From: Protea cynaroides
Taxonomy: Eukaryota; Streptophyta; Magnoliopsida; Proteales; Proteaceae
Reading direction: 5' to 3'
DNA length: 64,000 bases
Assembly (NCBI GenBank): GCA_028583415.1
Contig: CM053270.1
Location: forward strand, 60,911,117 to 60,975,116
Below, piece after piece: positions 1 through 11,064 of the stretch. Numbering within the stretch: position 1 is the stretch's first letter; every line of letters starts with the position of its first letter. The position numbers and the translations under genes are program-made. The notes below the pieces were generated by a model. The model saw nothing but the letters and a program-made list of their open reading frames with translations. It searched no databases and was not told the origin of the DNA.

Positions 1-3000
1 TGAAATCACGGGTTGACCGTTAGGTACGTGGCACCAGGGTTATCGCACCAAAGGATCAGTGGTTGGGAGACTAGCAATCCAAGTTCTGCTAATAATGACC
101 ATATCCAGACTAGTTCAGCCGTAGCATTGACCAAAGCTCAGTATTCTGCTTCTGTTGAAAAGCGAGTGATGGTGGCTTGTTTGCGAGCAGACTATGATAT
201 GAGGTTTGTTCCAAGGAAGGTTGCAAAACCACTAGTGGATTGTCGATCGTCAATATGCCCGGCCCAATCTGCATCACTGTACGCCTGTAGTTGGTGTGAA
301 GAATTGTTAAAAATCCGAAGTCCATGAGTAATGGTTGATTTCAAATATCTCAAGATCCTTTTTATTGATTATCAATGTTCGTCAGTTGAGGAATGTAGAA
401 ATTGGCACACCTTATTGACTACGTAGGAAACATTGGGTTTTATTAATGTTACATACTGAAGTGCACCAACTATACTTCTGTATGAAATAGGATTAGCTAG
501 GGGCATGCCACTAGCTTTGGATAGTTTAACCGTTGATGCCATGGGTGTATGAACTGGTTTGGTCCCATCCATGCTGGTTTTCTTCAGAAGGTTCCGAATA
601 TATTTCTGTTAACATAATACTATACCATGGGCATTGCGGTTGACCTCGACACCCAAAAAGTAGTGAAGGTGTCCAAGGTCTCTTATGACAAATTCATTGC
701 TTAATGCCTTGATGAGATTGTGGACCATAAAGGTGTCGGAACCAGTAAGAACGATGTCATCTACATAGACCAAAATAAATAAATGATGTTCCCCCTTATG
801 CAGAATGAATAGAGACGTGTCCGTTTTTTATCTTTCGAAGCTCATTTTTTATCCTTCAAAACCCAAAGAGGTGAGGAACTAGCTCAAGCGTGTGAACCAT
901 GCAGATGGAACTTGTTTTAGGCCATAAAGAGACTTGTGCAATCGGAATAGGTGAGTTGGTTTATCCAGATCTATAAATCGTGAAGGTTGGCTGATGTAAA
1001 CTTCTTCTTGCAATGTGTCATGCAAGAAGGCATTGTTGACGTCTAATTGGTGGAGAGGCCACTTATGAACAGTTGCAATGAAGAGTACTATTCTAATAGT
1101 GGTAGGCTTAACCACCGGACTAAATGTCTTGTTGTAGTCTATACCTTCATGTTTGTGAAAGCCCTTGGCGACACGGTGCGCTTTCCGCTTTGTATCGCTC
1201 TAGAGTGCCATTTGCCTTTCTCTTGATTCAAAAAATCTGTTTAAAACCAACTACATTCAGTTGAGAGTCGTTAGGTACCAATGACCAAGTACCATTTTTA
1301 ATTAATGCATTATATTCTTGTGCCATTGTTTTTCTCTAATGGGGATATTTGTTGATTTCTGTGAAAGAGGTAGGTTCAACCTCATTATCCAATTCGGTGA
1401 GATGGGCTGATGGAAGCGAATATTTGCTTGAAAGCTTTGGATTTCGATGAAGTTCCATTGGATGAGTCTGAATGATTGCTGCTGGTACAGTTGGTGATGG
1501 ATCAATGAACTAATCTGTAACTGTGACAATAGGACCATCCACTTCAGTTGTGTTGTTAGTAACAGTATGTAAAGTAATATCATTGCATATTGGCTTATTC
1601 ATAGGTGGGGTGGAAGTCTGATTTGGTGGAGACAAAGTCATACCTGTGACAGGAACTGTTGTACCATGGTTCCCTGAGAGAGGAGGAAGAGTAGAAGTCA
1701 CTATAAACCATAGATTTGTCTCTTTGGTTTGTGATGATTGGGTATCTGCTTTGGCAAAGGAGAATTGATCTTCTATAAAATGGACACGACAACCTAGATA
1801 AATTCTCTCTATGGGAATGTGATAACATCTGTATCCAAGGTGAGATGGACTATATCCAAGGAAGACACATGGTAAAGAGCAAAAGGCAAACTTGTGACTA
1901 TTGTAAGGCCGTAGTAAAGGAAAGACAGTTGATCCAAATACCCAAACAAATTGTAGTTTGGTTTGGATCGAAATAGAGATTCATAGGAGGTTTTGTTGTT
2001 TAACATTGGGGTTGGCATTTTGTTAATTAGCATAGTTGCTGTCTCAAACGCATAGGACCAGAAGCGCAATGCGACTGAGGCATGAGCCAACATGGTGAGG
2101 CCTATATCCACAATATGTCGGATTTTTCTTTCAGCGGTACCATTTTGTTCGTGGGTGTGGGGACAGGCCACACAATGTTGGATGCCAACTTGTTTGAAAT
2201 ACTGACTCAATTTTTGATATTTTCCACCCCAATCAGACTGAAAAGCTTTGATTGTTGGGAAAAATTACCGTTCAACCATGGCTTTAAACTGAAGGAAAAC
2301 AGAGGACACATCAAACCTTTTAAATAACAAAAATAGCCACGTAAATTTGGAAGCATCATCAATAAAAAATAATAAAATATGTATGGCCATTTGAAGATGT
2401 CATAAGTGCAGGACCTCGCACATCGCTGAAAATTAAATCCAATGGATTTTACTAATAGACCCAGTAATAGACCCAGTGATAGGCAAATAGTGTTTATGAG
2501 CTTCTCTCATATAACAGGATGAGCATTTAGGGAAAGAAAAGGAATTGCATTTTAAAAAAATTAGAAGTAACAATTTTTCGGATTGTACATGATTGAGGAT
2601 GCCCAAACTGGCATGCCAGGTATCAGCGAAACTTGTTCAGAAAGATGGGCAGCCATGGAGACCTATCAACTGATACAATCCATCTCTAAGGGTTCCTTGG
2701 TGCATCAGCTTCTTTGTTACCTGATCCTTTACAAGAAAAAAATTTGGGTGAAACTCAAAGTAGTTATTGTCTTTGGTAAAATGATGAATAGACAATAGGT
2801 TGCATGTGATGTGTGGAACATGTAGTATATGTGAAAAATAAAACGAAACATTAGATGGAGTGTAAAATGTGGATGAGCCAACATTATTGATATTTAATTC
2901 CATATTGTTACCAACTTTCAATTTATCTTGATCAGTATAGCTACCAGATAAATGCAGATTTGAAAAATCTAACGAAATGTGGTGAGTGATAGCAGTGTTG

Positions 3001-3166
3001 GAGTACCAATTCATCACTGATGCAGGAGGTGTAGGTAGCAGACCAGCCTATTTGTTGTGGTGTGTATGAGAAGAGGTACCTGAGTTGGAGTACCTAAAGT
3101 AACACTTACTTGCCACATGGTTTGTGCAATTATGGATTTGGCATCTCTGATCCTTCATTTTTTATT
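1..3166 (-). pseudogene. copia pol: protease, integrase, RT, RNase H (broken)
   Basis: Minus-strand fragments, from 5' to 3' of the element: a protease-like patch near 2980-3017 where the expected DTGA signature reads NTAI, so the active-site aspartate is lost; a GAG-pre-integrase patch near 2640-2850; an integrase core (about 1950-2330) that keeps EQNGTAERK with the catalytic glutamate; an RT segment with LDVNNAFLH (about 1030-1060) and YVDD (756-767); the RT/RNase H link MDGTKPVHTPM (540-572); and a frameshifted RNase H end (110-330). Several stops and frame changes separate the pieces. It is a dead copy, although the RT active-site motif is intact. Confidence 0.85.
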
Positions 3167-3171
3167 GTTGT

Positions 3172-5379
3172 TGTCACACCCCAATTTCGACTGAACCAGA
3201 AGTGTGAGTGAACCGTCACTGAACCAACGATTCACATCAAGATCTCAATAAAACCGTGTCCACTCATACAAACCATTGCACATAACCATAATCAGAATAT
3301 AATAAAAATACAGCAGAAGTCTTTAAATTAAATAAACTGAGTAATCTATTGATAAATTAATAAAATATCAAGTTATTCTCCACACCAAAACGTAAATAGA
3401 TATCATTACATTAACTGTATCTCCAACTGAAAATATGTAAAATAAATTAAATCAAATAAACACCCTAGAGGTACACGCAGAAAGGGCACTCGCATGAACG
3501 TCATGCTTGTCCTCTCCTGCTTGTACGTCCAAAGCAACCACGCCTCCGTACACTGGAGCATTCAGGTAATCATCCACCGTATAACCTGCATCAACATCTA
3601 AAAACATGTATATATATACAGGGTGAGCTCACAACTTAGCTCAGTAAGACAATCAGACAATGCAACAAACATATGCATGAGTAACATTCACATTATGATC
3701 TGATTTAAGTTTACAATGTGCTATAGAAAGGATTGGCGGCCACCACACCTCTATACACGAGTGTGTGAAGCCGTCCAATGGATTAAACACCACTGTCGTC
3801 CCACATGCACCCACCATAGAATAGAGATAGAGCTAAAGTGTTCAAATCAAACACCGCCAACACTTCTCTTGATACCCTACCCATACCAACACGTAAGCCC
3901 CTATTGGCGAGGGCTTGCAAACTGGGCTCGCATCTAACCAATCCTATATGTCATCACAGTAGGCCCTATCCCAGCACAACTCCCTACGGCATAGAGATAG
4001 AGCTAGAGTCTAGTGGCCAAGCTGGAGACCACAGTGCCACTTCCTCCCCCTGATACCCTACCCGCACCAAGCATGCTAAGACAGAACGATACGAAAAGGT
4101 GCTAGTGTGAGGAATGATCCCAGACCCTCGGTCATTTCCATTCCACACACCAACGAAAACAATCGCATGCCTAACAGTCACATCCTAGCATAGCGAGTAT
4201 GCATGAACAATAATAATAACTGAAAATAAAGGATGACATGCGAGTATGCACAAACATCATACCATAGAATCATGGTTATTAACAACGTTTTACTGTTTAT
4301 TAAATTATTAGGGTTTAGGTCCGATTCCCTTACCTAATGCTTGTTTGATAGCTTGCTTCGCGTCACAAAGTCCAAACGTGCTATCACAAGGTCCTACACA
4401 ATGTTAGGGTTTAGTTAGAATAGTTTTTCTTAAGGTTTACGTTGGTCGAAAAACCAATAAGGTCAAAACACTTCTCCCAGAGCAGACCGGTCATGGTACC
4501 GGTCGCAGGTACCGGCCGCGGCACTACGAGGAAAGGTGCGACCGGTATGGTCGATCGGTCCCCACAGATCAGTCTCCGGGAGGTACTGGTCGTAGTACCG
4601 GTCACATATGGTGCGACCGGTATGGTCAACCGGTATGTCTCCGGAAGACCATACATCCGGTTCTCGCCTTCTGTCAGTCACCCCCTATTGATTCTAGGGT
4701 TTCTCCTACACATTCTAGGTCTGAGCACTGAGTTAGAGTTGTTTCCAACTCCATTCAAGTCCTAGTTTCGATGATCTTCGACCTAGAACTTGAATCTAGG
4801 TTTTACCGACTTAGATTAGGGTTTGACGGCAAACATGCTTTAGATCAATACCTGCTTTGCATGGTATTGATCCAATCATAACTAACCCTCATATAATTCA
4901 TAATGTAGAGGAAGGCTTAAGCACTTACCGTTGATTCGCAGTAATGTGTTCTTCGTCCAACGGCAGTGGCAGCTCTTCCCTCTCCTTCCTAGCTTCTTCT
5001 CCTTCTTCAATCTCTTTCTCCTCTCTAGGATTTGTGAGGATCAATGAAAGGGATTTTAGGAGGTTTAAGGGTCCTTATATAGGTTAGGGTTAGGTTTAGG
5101 AAGCCTCATAAAATTAGGAAAGTCCTTCGGTTCGAAATTTAGAAAGTAAGACCCACAGAGATCTGTTTCCGGATCTAAGTGATCTGCTGCGCAAGCTATA
5201 CCGGTCGACCGGTACCAAGACCGGTACCATCAACCGGTATGAAAATTTCACACTTAAATTTGGTCCGATTTCATACCTGTTTGTCATCCGCTCGTCCCGT
5301 CTGGTCCGGTGATGATTGAAAGACCTGTTACGACATGAATTAAAGGTTTAGATCGGGTTCATGGAGTGCGGGTCTTACA
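3172..5379 (-). mobile_element. Solo LTR (2.2 kb) of a gypsy-like element, inserted in copia gag-pol
   Basis: The plus strand reads TGTCACACCCC at 3172 and GGGTCTTACA ending at 5379. Both sides carry GTTGT (3167-3171 and 5380-5384), a perfect 5-bp target duplication. No internal coding domain is present, so this is a solo LTR left by recombination. The TATA-like CCTATATAAGG is on the minus strand near 5076-5086, so the LTR starts TGTAAGACCC and ends GGGGTGTGACA; such ends and length fit Ty3/gypsy chromoviruses (Tekay/del type is my inference). It holds ACCGGT-rich motif clusters at 4480-4640 and 5200-5240, and two copies of an AGAGATAGAGCTA block at about 3823 and 3993. A relative lies at 61950-64000. 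Confidence 0.88.
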
Positions 5380-5384
5380 GTTGT

Positions 5385-6103
5385 CTATTCCATCTATTTT
5401 GAGTGTCAGTATTTGTATTGTGCACAGAAGATGGGGTGGATTGATTCGGTTAGGGGAGCAAGGCATGAGAGAGGTTAGCTTCAACAAAGCTGGTTGCTAT
5501 CTTGAGTCGTATTTCATGACTCGGCAATAGTCTATGAAGTTCTGGAAAAGTAATTGCTTCATTTTTTTTGTTGCCAATGCAGCCACAATATCACTGTATT
5601 CACTTCCAAGATTTTTAAAAATAATTGCATTTAGCTCTTCAATACCAATTGGCTTGTTAGCAGCCGAAAGTTGATCAGATATATATTTAACCTCTTTGAG
5701 ATAGGATTGTAGGTAATTTCAACTGCATGTGGAGTTGTAAAATACTGGTATGAGATAGAGAGGAGGTTGTTTAAAGAGATTTCCATACCTCGGCAGCAGT
5801 GTTCAGACCAATCACATAGGGAAGGGTGTCAGCTATGAGAGATGAGAGAAGCCAACTCATAACTAGTTGCTTTACGAACCCAATCAGCATAGGCAGGATT
5901 TGGAGATTCTGGTGTTGAACCAGACACAGGAAGAGTGGCAGAGGAAGCTACAATGGTGTTGCCTATGTAATCCAGGAGATGGGGAGGAGCTGCGTTTTCT
6001 AAAGTAGGAAGTTATCGGCTCCAAGCTTGATAGTCAGATGATAGTGGAATGTAGATGGTGAGGAAGCATTACTATTTGCTAAAGAGAGGGTGGACGATGA
6101 CAT
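5385..6103 (-). pseudogene. copia gag, N-terminal part (broken)
   Basis: The minus-strand ATG at 6103 opens a serine-rich start (MSSSTLSLANSNAS). Further on, around 5575-5612, the capsid motif LGSEYSDIVA of copia gag (UBN2-type) is readable. The frame is not continuous. The coding sequence is interrupted by the solo LTR at 3172-5379; the zinc-knuckle remnant (CQIHNCTNHVASKC) lies beyond it at about 3100-3150. Gag would form the virus-like particle in the cytoplasm; this copy cannot be translated whole. Confidence 0.75.
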
Positions 6104-6139
6104 TGTTTTTTTTTTTTTAGAATGGAAAGACCGACTAGG

Positions 6140-6151
6140 TCCCTGATACCA
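6140..6151 (-). other. Primer-binding site for initiator tRNA-Met
   Basis: The minus strand reads TGGTATCAGGGA directly after the LTR end. The usual plant copia site is TGGTATCAGAGC, so this copy has drifted at its distal end. Confidence 0.85.
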
Positions 6152-6429
6152 TGAGAAATTCAAACTTGAGGATAATTTATCTTACCTTGATTCTAAGTAA
6201 ACATCTCTATTTATATTGTACATTAGAGAACCAATAAATATGAACCGTTACAACATAATTTGAATTTAAATTTAAATTTATTTGAATTTGAAATCAAATT
6301 TATAACGGTATCTGTATTTATTTGAATTTAAATTCATTTGAATGTTAAATTCAAATCTGTAACCGTATATTTATTTGAATTTAAATTCATTTGAATTTTG
6401 AATTCAAATCTGTACTTGTATTCTTAACA
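6152..6429 (-). repeat. 5' LTR of the minus-strand copia element (278 bp)
   Basis: Read on the minus strand the LTR starts TGTTAAG and ends TTTCTCA, directly followed by the primer-binding site. A TATA box (TATAAATAG, minus strand, 6207-6215) lies about 60 bp from the end nearest gag. The upstream part is a set of degenerate copies of a TTTGAATTTAAAT-like unit at about 6246-6405, which makes U3 almost pure AT. Confidence 0.85.
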
Positions 6430-7195
6430 TGACATACATGAATGAATACATTCATACCTATACAAACTCTAAGGGAGTTTAAACTCAACCGTTGATCTTA
6501 TGATCGTTGGAAAGATTAAATCTAGACCACCCATCTAATGATACACTCACTCATTGTGACCCGTTGGATGAGTGCATTTGTTGATCATACCCATTGGATT
6601 ATGATTTTAGTCTTTTATAAAGAGAAGGACTATTAATAGGCATAGGTTACAGAAAGTTCGAATTGAATAGCTTCTCTCTTTCTCTCTCTCTCTCTCCCTC
6701 CAACGTTACTTTGGTTTCTAAAATTCTAAAAACCTTCTGCTTCTTATTAAGTGTTAATTATAGTTGTTTGTTTTTTGACGAAGACCAGTTCTTGGAGTGC
6801 AACCTAACTGAAAGAAGCTTCACTTTTTTGGACTGTTTTATCTTGGGGATTAAACTTCACGGGAACTCTTTGCACGTAAGAGGTGAATTTAATCTTAAGG
6901 ATAGTGACTGGTGGCACGACTCAGTCCTATCCTTATTTTTGTTCATAAATTTTTAATTTTGTAAGTAATTTTTACTGCATGTTAATGCATTTGATAATTT
7001 TGAATATAATTAATACTTGTTCTATAACTTTGTGATAGCCTTAAACTTACTCGGATCCATACTTTGGCTACAAAACCCCATATGGGTTATGTTTGAATGT
7101 GAATGGAGAAATTTTTTGATTTATTATATTTTTTTATTTTTATTCTTGACATCCATCCAATGATAATGAAAGGGGGGGGGGGGGGAATGCTACTT
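6430..7195. other. Non-coding, no gene recognised
   Basis: Flank of the copia insertion. There is a TATA-like TTTTATAAAG near 6613, a CT-rich run at 6672-6700 and a run of 14-15 G at about 7172-7185. The short open frame at 6663-6956 begins in the CT run and resembles no protein I know. Confidence 0.4.
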
Positions 7196-7380
7196 TGTGG
7201 TGTGGTGGTTCCATCATCCTAAGCTTCCTTTGAGAGTCCACATTTAGCAGAATAATATGGCAATTTCTGGAAGGATAAATAATGTGGTGTGGTGGTTCCA
7301 TCATCCTAAGCTTCCTTTGAGAGTCCACAAAATTTTGTATCTAGCAGAATAATATGGCAATTTCTGGAAGGATAAATAAT
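7196..7380. repeat. Two-copy tandem duplication (87 and 98 bp)
   Basis: Copy one (7196-7282) and copy two (7283-7380) both begin TGTGGTGTGGTGG and end GGATAAATAAT. They are nearly identical except for about 11 extra bases in copy two after GAGTCCACA. This looks like a recent local duplication. Confidence 0.9.
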
Positions 7381-8437
7381 GGTAAGTTTGGACTTTGGTA
7401 AGGCTTGTGGAGACAAATTCAATCAATTTGTTTTTCAGTTGAACAAATTAAATCATTTATTCTCTTTTGTATTGGTAAGTAGGGGTGTCAATTTCAGGCT
7501 CGCACCGAGTTTTTCAAACAAGATCGACTGATTAAAAACCCCCCCCCGATTCACACCGTTTAATAAACCTGTCAAGCTTAGGCTCGGATCTATTATTATG
7601 CGGTCGTTCACAGTGCAAGGGTGTAACCCAACATTCACCTGACTGCACCAATTGATTAGGGATTGAACCCGACACTAACTGATTAAAGTTTAAATCCCTA
7701 AACCCTAGTCACTCATTTCTCCCTCTCATTTTCATTTAGGTTTTTACTTAACTTTGTCCCTTCCTTTTTCTCTCTTCTCTAGTCTGGCGCTCATGAAGGC
7801 TGCTTCGTTTGGAATAAGGTAGCTCTGCCTTTGTTTCTACAGCCTCTACTAAAAGGTAAGGCAGTAAGGTATCAAGTGACAAGTGTAAAAAGTTATCTTT
7901 TGTGGGTTTAATTAATTACTTGGCTGGTTAATTAGTAGAAGTCCGTATTAGTGGTTTGACAGGTTAGATCTAGTTCAGAGGTGAATCAAATTATACCAAT
8001 TCACTATGAGAGTGAGCCAATTTTGAACATAATCAATTATTTATTCTCTTGTGTAGTGGCATGCATCCTCACATTGGTCCATTATTTTTACACTCGATTT
8101 CATATAGTTCTAGATCCTCATACCTCTACTTTTCCAATTGGTAATTTCTATTTGGATTGGAACTTAACAAGATAAATTTGGAACTTAGGATTCTATCTGT
8201 CTAAAAAATTTGAATTTTATCCAACATGCCTTGTGGTATATTTTTGGACTAGTAAATAAACTTATCTGGGGAAGTGCTTTTGGTGCGGTGGTGGCAATCA
8301 GCTACAGTTGTTCAACTCTCTCCCACCGAATGCTTCTATTATTCCCCTTATACATTGCAATCACAGAGATGAGATATGGGCCCAAACAGAAAGTCGTAGG
8401 TCTAGACCAGATCAAATTGAATGTTTTGGATCACTTA
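7381..8437. other. Non-coding; one degenerate GGGTGTCAA repeat end
   Basis: A GGGGTGTCAATTTC motif at about 7482, followed by text rich in CGG, resembles one end of the repeat family also seen at 10886, 18375, 22174 and 32360. No gene, promoter or RNA is recognised here. Confidence 0.35.
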
Positions 8438-8781
8438 GGCTCTGATTTGTTGCAAGGGGAATTAAAAAAAAGGGAAGTGAATTTTTTTTACTTAGAAATG
8501 AAACTTTCATAATCATTATAGCACATGCTATCAAATGACAATATAACTAACTCCAAATCATTCTATATTTAGTTATTAATTTACACTTCACTTTACATCC
8601 AAATCCATAGTATTTAAAAAGTAAAATAAATTTTACATCTAATAAGTATTAATACTAATTATGGTTAGAAATTTAAATTGTATATACAATCATCTTGTGC
8701 TATACCTATACAAGTTTTCTTTTTAAGTTTAAAATTTTTAGTTCTCTTCCCATTTAATTTCCCTTGCAACCAAACTGAGCT
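8438..8781. mobile_element. Tourist-like (PIF/Harbinger) MITE, 344 bp
   Basis: The ends are inverted: GGCTCTGATTTGTTGCAAGG on the left, and CCTTGCAACCAAACTGAGCT on the right. TTA flanks both sides (8435-8437 and 8782-8784), which is the PIF/Harbinger target. The interior is AT-rich and non-coding, and movement would need a transposase encoded elsewhere. The termini have diverged by a few bases, so it is not a recent insertion. Confidence 0.75.
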
Positions 8782-8784
8782 TTA

Positions 8785-9326
8785 GGTTAAGGCACATTTG
8801 GCAAGGTGGTCATGGGAAGTATTATTGCAATGAAATGTGCTTCTTAAAGGGTTTGTGGTTTTGGGCTGAGCATATATTTCAATTTAAGGTAAATTAAGTA
8901 TACATTGTGACTTGGTGGTCACGGGTTTGAATCGAAAAACAATTTTTTTCCACAAAAATAAGAGTAAGGGAGGTATGACTTCAGAGGAGGTGGGAACCAA
9001 AGCATTAATTTGTTTCATTAACCATGGTTGTCACTAAATTCTCTTGCTTCCTAAACCTAAAGAACAAGCCAAGGGAAAGGAACCCAAAGCCCACCTAAAG
9101 AAGGATACTTTGGTAGGCTTTCATTATCCCTGGAGAGGAAAGCAATCAAAGCATGAAAGCCCACCCTGAGTCCTGATACAGTTTCATACAAAATATGGGA
9201 CAAAATTCTGAATGGGCCAGCCCATGGAACCAATCAATTTTCTTTCATTTGTCAAGTAAATTTCATTTGTCAAGTGACAGGAGCTTCTATCACAAAACAA
9301 AATCACCAAAAAAATAATTATAATAA
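8785..9326. other. Non-coding; possible SINE remnant
   Basis: Around 8900-8945 the text GACTTGGTGGTCACGGGTTT then GAATCG looks like the box B part of a tRNA-derived SINE of the kind at 47215-47382, but neither end can be set. Nothing else is recognised. Confidence 0.3.
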
Positions 9327-10813
9327 GGGAAAATTACATAGATACCCCCTCTACTATTATAAAACTACACAGAATTATTATGTCTTTACAAAAACTACAC
9401 AGAATACCTCTTTAACAATGATATTATACATTCTCACCCACACCGTTACTTTCAACTTAACAGCATAGGGTCAATTTTTTTAAGACAAAAATACTATTAC
9501 TAAGTGTAAAATGACCTAAAAAAATTTATTGTTTATTCCTCCCCACAAAACCCTAGTTCCTCTGTGGGGAAAAGCACTTCGGGGAAAACCACGAACCTGA
9601 TTCAACCTTTAAAGAGAAATGGAGGAAATGAAATGGGATTTGAAGAAAGGAAAATGGACTTCTCATTTGTTTAAGAAGATCAGAGAAAGAAGGTGGTTGT
9701 CAAGTCCAGATCACATAATTTTTTGAGAGGGATTTCGTTTCAAGTTGGGGAAATAATCTAATGGGGCTGATCGTTGGGAAAGATCAAGATTGTGGCATAT
9801 CTAAGTTCTTTTCTATTCCTACCAACAACAATCGGCGTTCTAATCGATCAATTCGGTGGTTCTTTGTTCTGGACAAAGGGGCGATTTCTCTCTATCAGTG
9901 CTGGATTTTTTTTTTCTCTGGTTCGTTTGTTCTCTAGTTGATATCAGCGTTAGATCTTTCAGTCGATTTCTTGTAAAATTCTCTTATTGATAGCGGCTGC
10001 AACACATCGGTTTGATTAATCTGTAATTCTTTCTGGCTTGCCGCAATCGACAGAGAAAATATCAGATTGATATCGATTTTGGTTTTCACTTTTGATTTTG
10101 GTTTTCACTTTTGGTTTTGCGATTTCTGGTAAGTCAAGCTTATTTTAGAGTTTGGGTTTCCCGTTTAAATTTCAGTTTTTTTTTCAGATACCCAAGTGGC
10201 TTTTAACATCCACTGTTCTAGTTTGGAACCTATAAACCCTCTTCAGTTATGAAATCGGTTGTTTTAGGTTTTCTTTCATGGAAAACCTGTCTCTAGATTT
10301 TATGAGCTATGTTACTCTCTTGTGTAGGCTTCGTCTTCTTCAGTCTTTCTCCGTCGTCTTCCTCCATATAACATTCAGTAGAATTTCAAAATTTATAAGG
10401 GAATCACAAGAAATCGATCACCGAGATAGTGAAAAAGAAAATTCTACTGTTTGATGAGAAAGAGTAATCAAATCAAACCCCAAATCCACAAGAAAAACAG
10501 ATCCCCAAAACAAGATCAATGAAATAAACACAACGATTAAAGATCTGGTTAAATCTGATCAAAGATCACAGGAAAAACTGAAGAAGATACTTGGCTGAAT
10601 TCATAAATTTGGCTAAAACATCGAATACCAAGAATCAGAAGCAGAAGTGTATTTTTGTCTTAAAAAAATGACCTTGCCGTTAAGTTGAAAGTAATGTTAT
10701 GGGTGACAGTGTATGATATCATTGTTAGAACGGTATTCTGTGTAGCTTTTGTAACGACAATATAGTTCTGTATAGTTTCACAACAGTAGAGGGGGTGTCT
10801 ATGTAATTTTCCC
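9327..10813. mobile_element. Non-autonomous MULE with about 165-bp terminal inverted repeats
   Basis: The left end (9327-9494) begins GGGAAAATTACATAGATACC. The right end (10649-10813) is its reverse complement with scattered changes. The flanks are TTATAATAA (9318-9326) and TAATAATAA (10814-10822), a 9-bp target duplication with one mismatch, as Mutator-like elements make. The 1.15-kb interior has no transposase. It contains gene-like, T-rich non-coding sequence (about 9540-10640), possibly captured leader or intron DNA (a Pack-MULE), but I cannot name a source gene. Confidence 0.85.
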
Positions 10814-10885
10814 TAATAATAATAAATTGTTGCCACTCACTATTGAGCAGACATAGCTAAGTCTACGTTATAAAAGACCTCACCT

Positions 10886-11064
10886 AAGGGTATCAAATGG
10901 TCACTCTGGTTCGTTTTCAATCGGTTAGTCTGATTTCGATCTGTTAAGGCATTGGCTCTAAAACCAAAACCACAACCGATAACTATCAATCCGGTCGGTT
11001 TCAATTTTTGTTTTGGATTTGGTCAAGTTAGTCTTTTCAGTTTGGCCTCCGATTTGACACCCTT
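10886..11064. repeat. Short repeat with inverted GGGT(A/G)TCAAA ends
   Basis: The left end is AAGGGTATCAAA and the right end is TTTGACACCCTT. The interior is rich in CGGTT/AACCG motifs. The ends resemble hAT-type MITEs, but the flanking 8-mers agree only partly, so the class is an inference. Confidence 0.45.

Larger units (their letters stand above)
1..6429 (-). mobile_element. Ty1/copia retrotransposon, decayed, 3' end beyond window
   Basis: On the minus strand the order is LTR (6152-6429), tRNA-iMet primer site, gag start (ATG at 6103), gag, zinc knuckle, protease, integrase, reverse transcriptase and RNase H, which is the copia order. The element runs off the left edge inside the RNase H region, so its 3' LTR is not in view. 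The coding part is split by a solo LTR at 3172-5379 and carries many stops and frameshifts, so it cannot act on its own. TGACA at 6430-6434 would be one target-site copy; the other is outside the window. Confidence 0.9.

Noticed and set aside
3716..4053. Similar frames here and at 63359-63795 on the other strand that look like a shared protein
   Set aside because: They match only because both lie in related LTRs in opposite orientation; different frames match equally well and none has a domain.
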